Of a stretch of 64,000 bases of DNA, positions 1 through 8,615 are shown one piece after another. The stretch is from an uncultured Ruminococcus sp. GTDB taxonomy: Bacteria > Bacillota > Clostridia > Oscillospirales > Ruminococcaceae. The position numbers and the translations under genes were made by a program. Position 1 is the first letter of the stretch, and every line of letters starts with the position of its first letter. The notes under the pieces were generated by a model. The model saw nothing but the letters and a program-made list of their open reading frames with translations, did no database searches and was not told the origin of the DNA. The DNA is taken from the NCBI GenBank assembly GCA_910584195.1, contig CAJTYV010000002.1, positions 186,001-250,000 of the forward strand, written 5' to 3'.

Positions 1-520
1 AAGTATGATTCCCGAATTCCATGCGTCCCGAATCCGAAAGAATACAAATATCTTCCCATGTCAGATAGGAATACCTGGGTTCGTGCGGATCTTTCACGGC
101 ATTATTATCAGTATAGCTGCCAACTATCGAAACAAGCGCAGTCATGTCATATTTTTCCAAAAGCGGCAGAAGAACCGACATATTGTTATAAAAACCATCG
201 TCAAGTGTTATCATCACTGACTTTTCCGGCAGATTTCCTATATTTCTTGTATAGTCTATGACCTGTTCCGCTGTTACCGAAGTATATCCGTTTTCCGAAA
301 GCCACCGCAAATCGGATTCAATCTGCTCGGCAGTTACGGCGTACTCTGACGGCGTATCGGTATAGATACTGTGATACATTATTACAGGCAGACGTACAGG
401 CTCATCTGCCTTTGTAAGCAGCGCCTTTCCGAAAATTATAAGAATTCCGCCGACAACAAACACTGCTGCGTCTACTACAAGCAAACGCAGAAAATTCCTC
501 AAATTACAGCATCGGTACAT
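1..520 (-). CDS. Polysaccharide deacetylase (CE4/NodB fold), 3' end outside window
   Basis: My own minus-strand translation from ATG 518-520 gives 173 residues and runs off the left edge, so the C-terminal half is missing. It starts with a short basic stretch and a membrane anchor (about residues 8-30). The NodB-type motifs follow: LPVIMYHSI near residue 45 and MITLDDGFYNN near residue 98, where the paired Asp residues normally bind metal and act as base. The family removes acetyl groups from surface or peptidoglycan-like polysaccharide outside the membrane. A good ribosome site (GAGGTGAGG) lies just upstream. It is divergent from spoIIP. The exact substrate cannot be told from this fragment. 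Confidence 0.85.
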   Translation of the reverse strand, partial: MYRCCNLRNFLRLLVVDAAVFVVGGILIIFGKALLTKADEPVRLPVIMYHSIYTDTPSEYAVTAEQIESDLRWLSENGYTSVTAEQVIDYTRNIGNLPEKSVMITLDDGFYNNMSVLLPLLEKYDMTALVSIVGSYTDNNAVKDPHEPRYSYLTWEDICILSDSGRMEFGNHT

Positions 521-706
521 TTTCCTCACCTCTTTCAAATCATATTCTTTATTTTTCGAAGAAATGCCTGTTTGGGGAAAGAATATTTTATACTGCACCG
601 AATATAATTTTATTGAAGGGCAAATATAATAATTGAAGCGCAAAAACAAAATTTATTTTGCAGCAATATTCATGGGATCTTTTCCCGATAAAGGTTTGGT
701 GAAGAA

Positions 707-1849
707 ATGATACGGTATAAACGAAAAAAGCCTTGGAGAATAATAAGATGGACTGTACTTATGACTCTCCCGTTAACAGCTGCGGGAACAGCTAAAGGAA
801 TTCCTATACTGAAATCGGCTGCTGAAAAAATGTGCATGTCAGAATCGGTAAAGGAGACCTCTGCCGAAGCTCCGAAACAAAGCAAAACAGATAATATTCT
901 GAAATCGGACATTCTGTCTGGAGAAACCATACTTTCCCACGGATACGGCGTATATGCCGAAATAAGCAGTACAGAGGTGCGTCTGCAAAGTCCGCTTGAT
1001 ATGGAATCGGATGACCCCGGAGAAAAACCGTATCCTGAAAAATGGTCTGAAGGTATTAAAATCGTGAGGACAACTTACGGCAAATACAGCGGAACTTCCT
1101 ATTTTGATCTTGACAACTGCGGTCAAGTAAATAATAAGAGCGATATTTCAAACGATACTCTTCTTCAAGAAAGCAGAATATTACCTGATTTCACTATTTC
1201 AGAAACAGACGAGCCTCAGGTACTTATTTATCACACTCATACAACAGAAAGCTTTGAGCCTTTTGTCCGTGATAACATGGATTCAGAATTCAATTATAGA
1301 ACAACAGACGAAACCAAAAACATGATCATGGTAGGAAACGCCATTCAAGCGGAATTAGAATCCAAAGGAATAGGCGTTATACATGTAACCGAAATCCACG
1401 ATTATCCATCTTATAACGGCTCATACGGCAGAAGCAGGGAAAGCATAGTGCCGATCCTGGAACAGTATCCTGAAATAAAAGTAGCTCTGGACATTCATCG
1501 CGATGCTATAGCAGGCGCGGATTTTGCAGCTCAGCCCTATACGGAAATAGACGGAAAAGAGGCAGCGCAAATAATGATAATTTCAGGATGTGACGACGGT
1601 ACGCTAAATATGCCTAATTACCTTAAAAATTTTCACTTTGCAAGCAGCCTCCAACAACAGATTGAAGGAGATTATCCCGGACTTACGCGCCCTATACTTT
1701 TCGATTATCGCCACTACAACCAGGATCTGACTAACGGCAGCCTGCTTATCGAGGTAGGCTCACACGGAAATACTTTAGAACAGGTTCAGTACTCCGGACA
1801 GCTGATCGGACGTTCACTTTGCAGACTACTCAACGAACTGAAAGAATAG
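707..1849 (+). CDS. spoIIP: Stage II sporulation protein P (SpoIIP)
   Basis: 380 residues. A basic N-terminus and one membrane segment (about 10-30) are followed by an extracytoplasmic amidase domain. Motifs seen: LIYHTHTTESF with a His and Glu, ALDIHRDAI with a second His, and LLIEVGSHGNT with a Glu near the C-terminus. This is the zinc and active-site pattern of SpoIIP, which with SpoIID and SpoIIM degrades septal peptidoglycan so that the mother cell engulfs the forespore. Its usual neighbour gpr is absent. The next ORF follows within 8 bp and may be co-transcribed. Confidence 0.93.
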   Translation: MIRYKRKKPWRIIRWTVLMTLPLTAAGTAKGIPILKSAAEKMCMSESVKETSAEAPKQSKTDNILKSDILSGETILSHGYGVYAEISSTEVRLQSPLDMESDDPGEKPYPEKWSEGIKIVRTTYGKYSGTSYFDLDNCGQVNNKSDISNDTLLQESRILPDFTISETDEPQVLIYHTHTTESFEPFVRDNMDSEFNYRTTDETKNMIMVGNAIQAELESKGIGVIHVTEIHDYPSYNGSYGRSRESIVPILEQYPEIKVALDIHRDAIAGADFAAQPYTEIDGKEAAQIMIISGCDDGTLNMPNYLKNFHFASSLQQQIEGDYPGLTRPILFDYRHYNQDLTNGSLLIEVGSHGNTLEQVQYSGQLIGRSLCRLLNELKE

Positions 1850-1857
1850 GTATTAAA

Positions 1858-2166
1858 ATGAAAAAAAATAAAAAAACGGCGGTCAAATGGGTAATATTAT
1901 ACCTCATTATAACCGCCGGATTATGGATGTTTTTGTATTCATACGCCAACTCGTACAATAAATTGACTGATGATAAAATCGTTCCTGCCGCTTTGCACAC
2001 AAACAAGCACGGAATCGAACTTGAAATAATCGGGAAAAGCTTCAAACCATCTCTTGAAGCTTTTGAATCTGACAGCAAGCTTTATTTCGCCGCATACATC
2101 TTTATGCCGGAAGAAATGCGTATTTTATGTACTGAAAGTACGTGGAAAAAGGTACTCGGGACGTGA
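1858..2166 (+). CDS. Small single-pass membrane protein, unknown function
   Basis: 102 residues when started at ATG 1858. The frame stays open upstream into spoIIP, but the MKKNKK start matches a normal membrane-protein N-terminus. Residues about 9-28 form one membrane segment, followed by about 70 residues that should lie outside. It starts 8 bp after spoIIP, so it is probably in the same transcript. Its last 42 bp overlap the 3' end of the convergent gene at 2125-2697. I recognise no domain. It could be a spurious extension of spoIIP, but the composition looks like real protein. Confidence 0.55.
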   Translation: MKKNKKTAVKWVILYLIITAGLWMFLYSYANSYNKLTDDKIVPAALHTNKHGIELEIIGKSFKPSLEAFESDSKLYFAAYIFMPEEMRILCTESTWKKVLGT

Positions 2167-2697
2167 AGTTATTTCATCGTAAAAACAGTTAAGTTCCCCT
2201 GCATAATACAGCTCAGCTCCCGGAAAATTACGAAAATCATCCGGTGTATAAAGCGAAAACGGTTTTTCAAGCGTAACACCTATCTTTTCCAAAGTATACG
2301 CCGCAAACTGTGAGCATACAAATTTTTTGTCCCTTGTCCAGCTGATGTTAAGATAAAGCGAAATAAGCCCCAGTAAATTGTAAGCGTAATCCTTGCGGTT
2401 ATTGACAAAATGACGTATTATCCGATTATACTCCATTTTCTGGGCAGGTGTCACTCTTATACGATATATTTCACATGGAATAAAGCTGAATCTGCCCAAA
2501 GTCCCTTTGCCGACTATTTCGCGGTTAAAAGTTGCAGGCAGAATGAATGGACGATAGGTTCTGCAAAAGCTGTACATCTCCGACAAATCGGCGCTGCTTG
2601 AAAGTGAAACATGATTATAGGGCTTCTTTGTCAGAAATCTGAAAAAGCGAGCAGGTCTTGTGCCGGTTTGTGCAACTATAATATAAATATAATTCAA
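2125..2697 (-). CDS. Permuted papain-fold (YiiX/NlpC-like) cysteine hydrolase
   Basis: 190 residues from a TTG start at 2697 preceded by GGGGGTGA. The frame stays open to 2775, but that extension overlaps the promoter at 2747-2775, so the TTG start is preferred. Candidate catalytic residues are the His in YNHVSLS (about residue 30) followed by the Cys in FVCSQFAAYTLEKIG (about residue 125). The His-before-Cys order and CSQF context are typical of permuted NlpC/P60 or YiiX-like enzymes, which cut peptide or acyl bonds. No signal peptide is seen. The substrate is unknown. Confidence 0.65.
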   Translation of the reverse strand: MNYIYIIVAQTGTRPARFFRFLTKKPYNHVSLSSSADLSEMYSFCRTYRPFILPATFNREIVGKGTLGRFSFIPCEIYRIRVTPAQKMEYNRIIRHFVNNRKDYAYNLLGLISLYLNISWTRDKKFVCSQFAAYTLEKIGVTLEKPFSLYTPDDFRNFPGAELYYAGELNCFYDEITSRPEYLFPRTFST

Positions 2698-2746
2698 ATG
2701 TTCACCCCCATATACAATAATATAAAAACAATTTATTTCCTCAATA

Positions 2747-2775
2747 ATTATACCATAAACACTTGCAAATTTCAA
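2747..2775 (-). promoter_or_regulatory. Promoter of the cysteine hydrolase gene
   Basis: On the minus strand TTGAAA (2770-2775) is followed after 17 bp by TATAAT (2747-2752). This implies a transcript start near 2740 and a short leader to the TTG start at 2697. It overlaps the opposing promoter at 2763-2791. Confidence 0.7.
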
Positions 2776-2791
2776 TAGTTTTTGGTATAAT
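2763..2791 (+). promoter_or_regulatory. Promoter reading into structured repeat A and tRNA-Arg
   Basis: TTGCAA (2763-2768), a 17-bp spacer and TATAAT (2786-2791) predict a start near 2798. Transcription would run through the structured repeat at 2817-3005 and on to tRNA-Arg at 3079. No coding gene with a convincing start lies between. Confidence 0.65.
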
Positions 2792-2816
2792 AATATATGG
2801 CAATGTTACCAGGATT

Positions 2817-3005
2817 ATTCAAAGCTCTGCTTTCAACAAGCAGACGGCTTACGGCAGTAAGCCGGATTCAGTCGGATATTTTTTCTCCGACTGGATCTAA
2901 AAATGTTCATCGCCTAAGAGGGTGCGGATTTCCAATGGAGACCTCTGCGAAGCAGAAGCACCGACCGAACCTACAGGTGAGACGGGAACATCTTCTGTAG
3001 TTATA
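2817..3005 (+). repeat. Structured intergenic repeat, copy A (long form)
   Basis: The repeat begins ATTCAAAGCTCTGC. It holds hairpin 1 (CTGCTT/AAGCAG, loop tcaac), hairpin 2 (GGCTTAC/GTAAGCC) and hairpin 3 (arms around CAGTCGGA/TCCGACTG). A stem formed by ATGTTC and GAACAT encloses a further block containing CTGCGAAGCAG. It matches copies B (28.8 kb) and C (38.0 kb). A T-A pair of hairpin 3 in the other copies is a T-G pair here, so pairing is kept. Confidence 0.8.
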
Positions 3006-3078
3006 TTTTCTGTTAAAAAATTCCGTATAAATTTTTTCATATAAATGTGAGGTTAAGATACAGTAATTATATAAATAT

Positions 3079-3153
3079 GCGCCTGTAGCTCAGCGGATAG
3101 AGCAGCGGCCTCCGACGCCGTGTGCACCGGTTCGATTCCGGTCAGGCGTACCA
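3079..3153 (+). tRNA. tRNA-Arg (anticodon CCG)
   Basis: 75 nt with CCA encoded. Acceptor GCGCCTG pairs with CAGGCGT (one G-T), D-arm GCTC/GAGC, anticodon arm GCGGC-CTCCGAC-GCCGT with anticodon CCG, and T-arm ACCGG-TTCGATT-CCGGT. It reads the arginine codon CGG. Confidence 0.95.
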
Positions 3154-3324
3154 ACAGCGTGGCGCTGCAGGAACTGCCGACCGTATTCTTAATGTATGGG
3201 ATATTCGTCCCCGAAGACGAAAGACGCATAGTATCTAAAATGTCATAACGTGCCACCGCGGACTGTTCATGCGACCGACCACGGAGTCACTTTTTTATAA
3301 ACTATTCATAAAAGGAGACTTATT
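3154..3324 (+). other. Spacer between tRNA-Arg and LRR-dockerin gene
   Basis: 171 bp with several short GC-rich complementary segments (for example GTGGC near 3157 and GCCAC near 3254) and a T-run near 3292-3297. This could fold, but I find no convincing terminator or known RNA class. The ribosome site AAAGGAG precedes the ATG at 3325. Confidence 0.3.
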
Positions 3325-5190
3325 ATGGTAACGCAAAAAAAATTTTGGATAATATCCGCCGTTTCTGCTTTCATTCTTTTGACCGCAGTTCCGTTCAGTA
3401 CATTTAAGCAGCCTGTGATACCAATCACAGCTCAGGCTGAGGAAACTACCGGAAAGTACCTTGATATTCTCGAATACCGTGTGATCGAAATTGAACCCTA
3501 CAGCTTTGCGGAAATAATAAAGTGCGACGAAAACTTTTCAGGCAATCTCGTTATTCCTGCTTTTATCGGAGATATGCCTGTAACAGCGATATGCGAGGGC
3601 GCATTTCAGAACTGTAAAAACCTCAAAGCGATAGATATTCCCAGAAGTGTGACCCATATACAGCAAAATGCTTTCACCAACTGCTCGTCTTTGGAGACTG
3701 TCATCATTCGCAGCGAATTTTGTGAAATATATGACGCTCCCGAAACGTTCAGCAATAGCATGGACGCTCATCTCCCTGAAACGAGATTTTTCGGAACTAT
3801 ATATGCTCAGCCTGATTCATCCGCACAAAAATATGCCGAAAGGTATAACTACGATTTCAGCGACGAGATGCCCGAATATATTGACAGCGGCATCGATCCG
3901 CTTACTTACCTTACATACGAAGTCAACGAAGACGAGGTTGTCATAAAAAGCTGCGACCCTTCTGCTGTCGGAAATATCGTTATTCCTAATGTAATAGAAG
4001 GTATGCCGGTCATGCACATACAGGAAGGCGCTTTTAAAGAGTGCAAAAATATTACCCACGTTACTTTACCCAAATTTCTTCAGGAGATCCAGAGAGAAGC
4101 GTTTGCAGAATGTCCAAGTCTTACAAATGTGAAGTTCAATGAAAATCTGCGTATTATATCTGATTATGCATTCATAAACTGCGAAAGTCTCATCAGCGCC
4201 GAGTTTCCTCCCAATATCGAATACATGGGAGATTCAGTTTTTACATATTGCCATTCACTTAAAAAAGTAACATTGGGAAAAAATATGAGTTCCATAAGCA
4301 ACTGGGTATTTTCGAATTGTCCGCAGCTTGAAACCGTTATACTTCCCGAAAACTTGAAATATATCGGCGAAGGAGTTTTTTCAAACTGTACGTCTTTGAG
4401 AGAGCTTGAAATACCTGAAACCGTAACCACTATAAAAAACCACGCTTTCTCAGATTCTCTGTGGCTCGATTTGAAACGCGAGGAAAACCCGATCGTAACG
4501 ATAAACGGTATGCTGATAGACGGCGTTACAGCAAAAGGCGACATAACTATCCCGGACGGAGTGCATACGATCAAGGAACGCGCTTTCTACAACAACAAAG
4601 ATATAACATCGGTCAAAATTCCCGAAAGCGTTGTTACTATCGAACAGCATGCTTTTGGTTATTGTTCGGCTCTTGAGACTGTAAATATCCCAGGCGAGGT
4701 CACCAAACTCGAAAGCAATATTCTGTGCGATACAGGCATTCGCGAGATCGTTATTCCTGAAAACGTTAAAATCATCAGCAGCAGCGTACTCAGTAACTGC
4801 AAAAATCTTCAAAAGGTCACTGTCATGAATCCCGAATGCGATATATATATGTCCGATAACACTTTCTGCCACGGAAGAAACGATGAAGACAAGTTTTATT
4901 ACAGTGGAATTATCTGCGGTCACGAAAACTCCACAGCTCAGGCATACGCCGACAAGTTCGGCTGTACATTTGAGAGCCTAGGAAAAGCTGCGGAAGCGCT
5001 GAAAGGCGATGTGAACGGAGACGGCAAGCTTAGTATAGCCGACGCTGTTGAGCTGCAAAAATGGCTTCTCGGCGATAATGTAACTATAAATGCCGAAAAT
5101 TCCGATTTGAACAATGACAGCATGATCGATACATTTGACTTTTGTCTTTTGAGAAAAGAATTAATAAATTCAGGTTTTTTTGATAAATAA
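3325..5190 (+). CDS. Secreted BspA-type leucine-rich repeat protein with C-terminal dockerin
   Basis: 621 residues. A signal peptide (about 1-37) is followed by many LRR_5/BspA-type repeats with the recurring pattern of F-x-x-C, L-x-x-V/I and I-P (residues about 55-550). Residues about 560-616 form a type I dockerin: two calcium loops, DVNGDGKLSIAD and DLNNDSMIDTFD, each followed by a helix. Dockerins plug into cohesins of a cellulosome scaffold, while LRR_5 repeats usually mediate binding to proteins or surfaces. No catalytic domain is seen, so a structural, adhesive or inhibitory role in the cellulosome is inferred. It ends at a terminator shared with thiC. Confidence 0.9.
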   Translation: MVTQKKFWIISAVSAFILLTAVPFSTFKQPVIPITAQAEETTGKYLDILEYRVIEIEPYSFAEIIKCDENFSGNLVIPAFIGDMPVTAICEGAFQNCKNLKAIDIPRSVTHIQQNAFTNCSSLETVIIRSEFCEIYDAPETFSNSMDAHLPETRFFGTIYAQPDSSAQKYAERYNYDFSDEMPEYIDSGIDPLTYLTYEVNEDEVVIKSCDPSAVGNIVIPNVIEGMPVMHIQEGAFKECKNITHVTLPKFLQEIQREAFAECPSLTNVKFNENLRIISDYAFINCESLISAEFPPNIEYMGDSVFTYCHSLKKVTLGKNMSSISNWVFSNCPQLETVILPENLKYIGEGVFSNCTSLRELEIPETVTTIKNHAFSDSLWLDLKREENPIVTINGMLIDGVTAKGDITIPDGVHTIKERAFYNNKDITSVKIPESVVTIEQHAFGYCSALETVNIPGEVTKLESNILCDTGIREIVIPENVKIISSSVLSNCKNLQKVTVMNPECDIYMSDNTFCHGRNDEDKFYYSGIICGHENSTAQAYADKFGCTFESLGKAAEALKGDVNGDGKLSIADAVELQKWLLGDNVTINAENSDLNNDSMIDTFDFCLLRKELINSGFFDK

Positions 5191-5197
5191 ACAAAAT

Positions 5198-5233
5198 CCC
5201 GTCCGAACCATGAAATTACATGATTCGGACGGG
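5198..5233. terminator. Bidirectional terminator between LRR-dockerin gene and thiC
   Basis: CCCGTCCGAA pairs with TTCGGACGGG (10 bp). T-rich sequence lies downstream on both strands (GTTTT on plus, ATTTTGTTT on minus), which suits the two convergent genes. Confidence 0.85.
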
Positions 5234-5238
5234 TGTTT

Positions 5239-6552
5239 TCATTTTTCAGTGCAAAATTCAACTTTCTCGCCGTTTAAAATCATATTAGTAGTTCTGACTG
5301 CGCACATCTTTCCGCACATTGAACAAGTATGCCTGTCAGTCGGCGGAGTGCTTTCAAAATAAGCTCTTGCCTTTTCGGGATCAATAGCTATTGAAAACAT
5401 CTTTTCCCAATCAACTTCATGCCTTGCCTCAGCCATAGCATTATCTGCATCTGCCGCATGAGGAATACCCTTTGCAATATCCGCCGCATGAGCAGCGATC
5501 TTGCTTGCCATTATACCCTCCTTAACATCGTCAACATCAGGCAGTCTGAGATGCTCGGCAGGTGTAACGTAGCAAAGGAAGTCAGCTCCGCTTGCAGCCG
5601 CAATAGCTCCTCCGATCGCCGATGTTATGTGATCGTAACCCGGTGCAATATCGGTAACAAGAGGTCCTAAAACATAAAAAGGCGCATTATGACATATCCT
5701 CTTTTGCAGCTTCATATTGGCAGCAATTTCGTTCATTGCCATATGACCCGGTCCCTCGACCATCACCTGAACGTCTTTTGCCCATGCGCGTTCCGTCAAT
5801 GCGCCAAGCTCGATAAGCTCCGAAATCTGTCCAGCATCTGTGGAATCGTTAATACAGCCGGGTCTGAGAGCGTCTCCGAGACTTATAGTAACATCGTATT
5901 CACGCAGAATTTCAAGAACCTCGTCATAATGCTCATAAAAAGGATTTTCATTTCCTGTCATCATCATCCAAGCAAACAGCAGCGAACCTCCGCGCGAAAC
6001 AATGTTCATTTTCCGCTTGTCACGCATAAAAGCTTCAACGGCACGACGGTTTATACCTGCATGTATAGTCATGAAATCCACGCCTTCCTCTGCGTGAGCG
6101 CGGACAACCTTCAAAAAATCTTCTGCTGTAATTTCAAGCAAATCCTTTTCAAGATAACCGATAGCGTCATACATCGGAACAGTGCCTATCATTGCAGGCG
6201 ATTTTTCAACAAGCTGTCTGCGGAAAGTGTTCGTCTTTCCGTAGTTGCTGAGATCCATAATAGCTTCTGCACCGTATTTTATGGACATATCAACCTTTTT
6301 CATTTCATTTTCATAATTGTTGCAGTCCCCTGAGATGCCAAGATTCACATTTATTTTTGTGCGCATTCTCGTACCGATTCCCTCGGGCGAGATAGACTTG
6401 TGATTGACATTGCAGGGGATACATACTTCACCCTTAGCAACAAGACCGCAAAGCTCCTGTTCACTAATGTACTCCTTTTCGGCGACGATCTTCATTTCGG
6501 GAGTAATGATCCCCTTTTTAGCCGCCTCCATCTGTGTTGCATATTCTCTCAT
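5239..6552 (-). CDS. thiC: Phosphomethylpyrimidine synthase ThiC
   Basis: 437 residues, the shorter clostridial form. ThiC is a radical-SAM enzyme that rearranges 5-aminoimidazole ribotide into HMP-phosphate, the pyrimidine half of thiamine. The C-terminal cluster motif is CSMCGKMC (C-x2-C-x3-C); longer ThiC proteins have four residues in the last gap. Other conserved stretches include GTVPMYDA, HAGINRRAVEAF, GDALRPGCINDSTDAGQ and VEGPGHMAMNEI. It is the last gene of the thiamine operon, separated from thiED by a short transposon-like remnant. Confidence 0.97.
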   Translation of the reverse strand: MREYATQMEAAKKGIITPEMKIVAEKEYISEQELCGLVAKGEVCIPCNVNHKSISPEGIGTRMRTKINVNLGISGDCNNYENEMKKVDMSIKYGAEAIMDLSNYGKTNTFRRQLVEKSPAMIGTVPMYDAIGYLEKDLLEITAEDFLKVVRAHAEEGVDFMTIHAGINRRAVEAFMRDKRKMNIVSRGGSLLFAWMMMTGNENPFYEHYDEVLEILREYDVTISLGDALRPGCINDSTDAGQISELIELGALTERAWAKDVQVMVEGPGHMAMNEIAANMKLQKRICHNAPFYVLGPLVTDIAPGYDHITSAIGGAIAAASGADFLCYVTPAEHLRLPDVDDVKEGIMASKIAAHAADIAKGIPHAADADNAMAEARHEVDWEKMFSIAIDPEKARAYFESTPPTDRHTCSMCGKMCAVRTTNMILNGEKVEFCTEK

Positions 6553-6568
6553 TTAAAATATTCCTTTC

Positions 6569-6613
6569 TTAGAACCTGTCAACATAGAAATTGTGTATGT
6601 GGACACGTTCTTA
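6569..6613. mobile_element. Minimal inverted-repeat element (MITE-like, internally deleted)
   Basis: Left end GAACCTGTCAACATAG (6572-6587) and right end TATGTGGACACGTTC (6596-6610) are near-perfect inverted repeats separated by 8 bp, flanked on each side by TTA. The ends match the 167-bp element at 43433-43599, so this looks like a two-ended remnant. The right TTA flank is read in reverse as the TAA stop of thiED. Confidence 0.65.
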
Positions 6614-8026
6614 ATGTAATGAATGATTCAAAGGACCATTGCCCTTACCTAAATTAAAATCAAAACCAAGTGCATCCCTTACAAACTGCTTTGCACATTC
6701 AACAGCTCCGGCAAGTTCAAAGTCATATGCAAGGTTAGCTGCAATCGCACTTGACAGCGTACAACCTGTACCATGTGTATTTGAATTGTCGATCTTCCTG
6801 CCCTCAAACCATTTGTACTTCCCATTGTTTCTGTAAAGCAAATCGTCCGCACTGTCTTTAAGGTGACCTCCTTTTAAGAATACATTACAGCCATATTTCT
6901 CAACAATCATTTCAGCTGATTTCTGCATATCTGCCAAGTCGTTGATTTTTATGCCTGTTATCAGTTCAGCTTCGGGAATATTGGGTGTAACAATTTCTGA
7001 AATCGGAAAAAGCAGTTTTTTTACCGTTTCATACGCTCTCTCATTACTAAGAGCAGAACCGCTTGTTGCAACGGCAACAGGGTCAACGACTATATTATCA
7101 GCTTTCCAGTATTTAAGACGTTCAGCAATTACTGCCGCTGTTTCATCACTTGAAATCATACCTATTTTTACTGCATCGGGACATATATCGCTGAAAACCA
7201 TATCAATCTGCTGTGCGATAAATTCGGCTGGAACTTCATTTATACTTGTTACGCCTGTTGTATTCTGTGCCGTAAGCGCGGTTATCGCACTCATGGCATA
7301 TACTCCATGTGCCTGCATCGTTTTGATGTCAGCCTGTATGCCTGCTCCGCCTGAACAGTCGCTTCCCGCAATAGTAAGGGCAGTTCTTGTATTGTAGACT
7401 TTCTGCCAAAGTTCAGAAAGTTCCTTTGAGGCTGTATATGGGTTAACCGCACCGAAAATTGCCGATACTACAGCAATACCTCTGTTACCGCAGCCGCGCA
7501 GCTCCCACAGATTTTCTTTAGAGATACCGCCTATCGCAACGGCAGGGATTTTTACGCTCCTGCATATCTCACGGAGTTTTTCCGGAGTTATCCTCACAGC
7601 ATCTTTCTTTGTCGGCGACGGAAAAACTGCTCCCACTCCAATGTAGCTTGCACCCTGTGAAGCAGCTTTTTTTGCCTGTTCTACAGTCTTGGCGGTTGCG
7701 CCTATAATAAATGCCGTATCAGTCTTTGCACGTATTTCAGCTACAGAAGTATCTTCCAACCCAACGTGTACGCCGTCGGCTCCGCTTATTACAGCGGCTT
7801 TCCAGTCATCATTGACTATAAGCTTTACGCCGTGCTTATGACATACCGGAACAAGCTCGGCGGCGATTTTTGCAAGTTCTTCCGTACTGACATTTTTCTC
7901 ACGAAGCTGTATCATAGTCGCTCCGCCCTGTATCGCGAGTTCGACATGCAATTTCATGTCCTTGCCCTTTAAGCATTCCCTGTCTGTTATTGCATACAGA
8001 TTAAGTTCTACAGGATTAAAATTCAC
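6611..8026 (-). CDS. thiED: Fused thiamine-phosphate synthase / HMP-phosphate kinase (ThiE-ThiD)
   Basis: 471 residues with two enzymes in one chain. Residues about 1-208 are ThiE (NLYAITDRE, GGATMIQLREKN, VHVGLEDT, GVGAVFPSPTK, AVAIGGI), which joins HMP-pyrophosphate to the thiazole phosphate. Residues about 212-471 are ThiD (TIAGSDCSGGAGIQADIKT, DPVAVATSGS, TPNIPEAELITG, LKGGHL, NTHGTGCTLSSAIAA), which phosphorylates HMP-phosphate. The fusion channels adjacent steps. Its start overlaps the end of tenI by 11 bp, showing translational coupling. Confidence 0.95.
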   Translation of the reverse strand: MNFNPVELNLYAITDRECLKGKDMKLHVELAIQGGATMIQLREKNVSTEELAKIAAELVPVCHKHGVKLIVNDDWKAAVISGADGVHVGLEDTSVAEIRAKTDTAFIIGATAKTVEQAKKAASQGASYIGVGAVFPSPTKKDAVRITPEKLREICRSVKIPAVAIGGISKENLWELRGCGNRGIAVVSAIFGAVNPYTASKELSELWQKVYNTRTALTIAGSDCSGGAGIQADIKTMQAHGVYAMSAITALTAQNTTGVTSINEVPAEFIAQQIDMVFSDICPDAVKIGMISSDETAAVIAERLKYWKADNIVVDPVAVATSGSALSNERAYETVKKLLFPISEIVTPNIPEAELITGIKINDLADMQKSAEMIVEKYGCNVFLKGGHLKDSADDLLYRNNGKYKWFEGRKIDNSNTHGTGCTLSSAIAANLAYDFELAGAVECAKQFVRDALGFDFNLGKGNGPLNHSLH

Positions 8027-8615
8027 TTGCTTCAGCTCCTTTCCTGAGTTCTTTTATATATTCGGCAGGATCTTCACAGGTCATGAATCCGCTCATCACA
8101 CAAGCTCCGCATGCTCCCGTCTGTGCGATAAGACCGATATTTTCCGCATTTATTCCGCCGATAGCATACACGGGTATACTCACGCTCTCACAGACATTAT
8201 GCAGAAAATCAAGTCCTCGTGGAGTTAAATCGGGCTTACATGAAGTCTCAAAAATATGACCTGCGATCACATAATCAACGCCCCATTGTTCAGCCTCGAC
8301 CGCCTCGCAGACTGAATGTACCGACGCACCTATAAGTTGATTACACTGCATATCTTTCTGAGAAGTGTTCCGAAGCGTTGACATTGTCATATGGATACTG
8401 CCGAAAATTTCCGGGTGACGGTACATAATACACGGAACGCCATGCTTTCCGCTTATTTCAAGCAGCTTAAACGCTGTCCTTACATACTCGTCATCGGTGC
8501 ATTCTTTGTCCCGAAATATTATGCTGTCCGGCTTTGCATATGCTATTTTTTCCATACGAGTCAAAAAATTCTCTCTGCACGATTTTCTGTCAGTCACACA
8601 TATAATCTTAAACAT
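8016..8615 (-). CDS. tenI: Thiazole tautomerase TenI (ThiE-like)
   Basis: 199 residues, a TIM-barrel protein of the ThiE superfamily. The stretch ASVHSVCEAVEAEQWGVDY and then AGHIFETSCKPDLTPRG is the TenI-type signature. In Bacillus TenI a His in this segment catalyses aromatisation of the thiazole carboxylate tautomer made by ThiG. The kinase-partnered ThiE lies next door, which supports a tautomerase rather than a second synthase. It overlaps thiH by 8 bp and thiED by 11 bp. A redundant thiamine-phosphate synthase remains possible. Confidence 0.8.
   Translation of the reverse strand: MFKIICVTDRKSCRENFLTRMEKIAYAKPDSIIFRDKECTDDEYVRTAFKLLEISGKHGVPCIMYRHPEIFGSIHMTMSTLRNTSQKDMQCNQLIGASVHSVCEAVEAEQWGVDYVIAGHIFETSCKPDLTPRGLDFLHNVCESVSIPVYAIGGINAENIGLIAQTGACGACVMSGFMTCEDPAEYIKELRKGAEASEF

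Noticed and set aside
2698..2775. N-terminal extension of the cysteine hydrolase to 2775.
   Set aside because: A consensus promoter overlaps this extension, and a good ribosome site precedes TTG 2697.
2817..3154. tRNA-associated integrated element.
   Set aside because: Repeats beside the tRNA might suggest an attachment site, but there is no integrase, no repeated tRNA end and no cargo.
4450..4923. A 157-residue minus-strand open frame in the LRR gene.
   Set aside because: Repeat structure of the LRR gene keeps the opposite frame open; there is no protein signature.
5689..6333. A 214-residue plus-strand open frame across thiC.
   Set aside because: It is antisense to thiC and has no recognisable motif or ribosome site.
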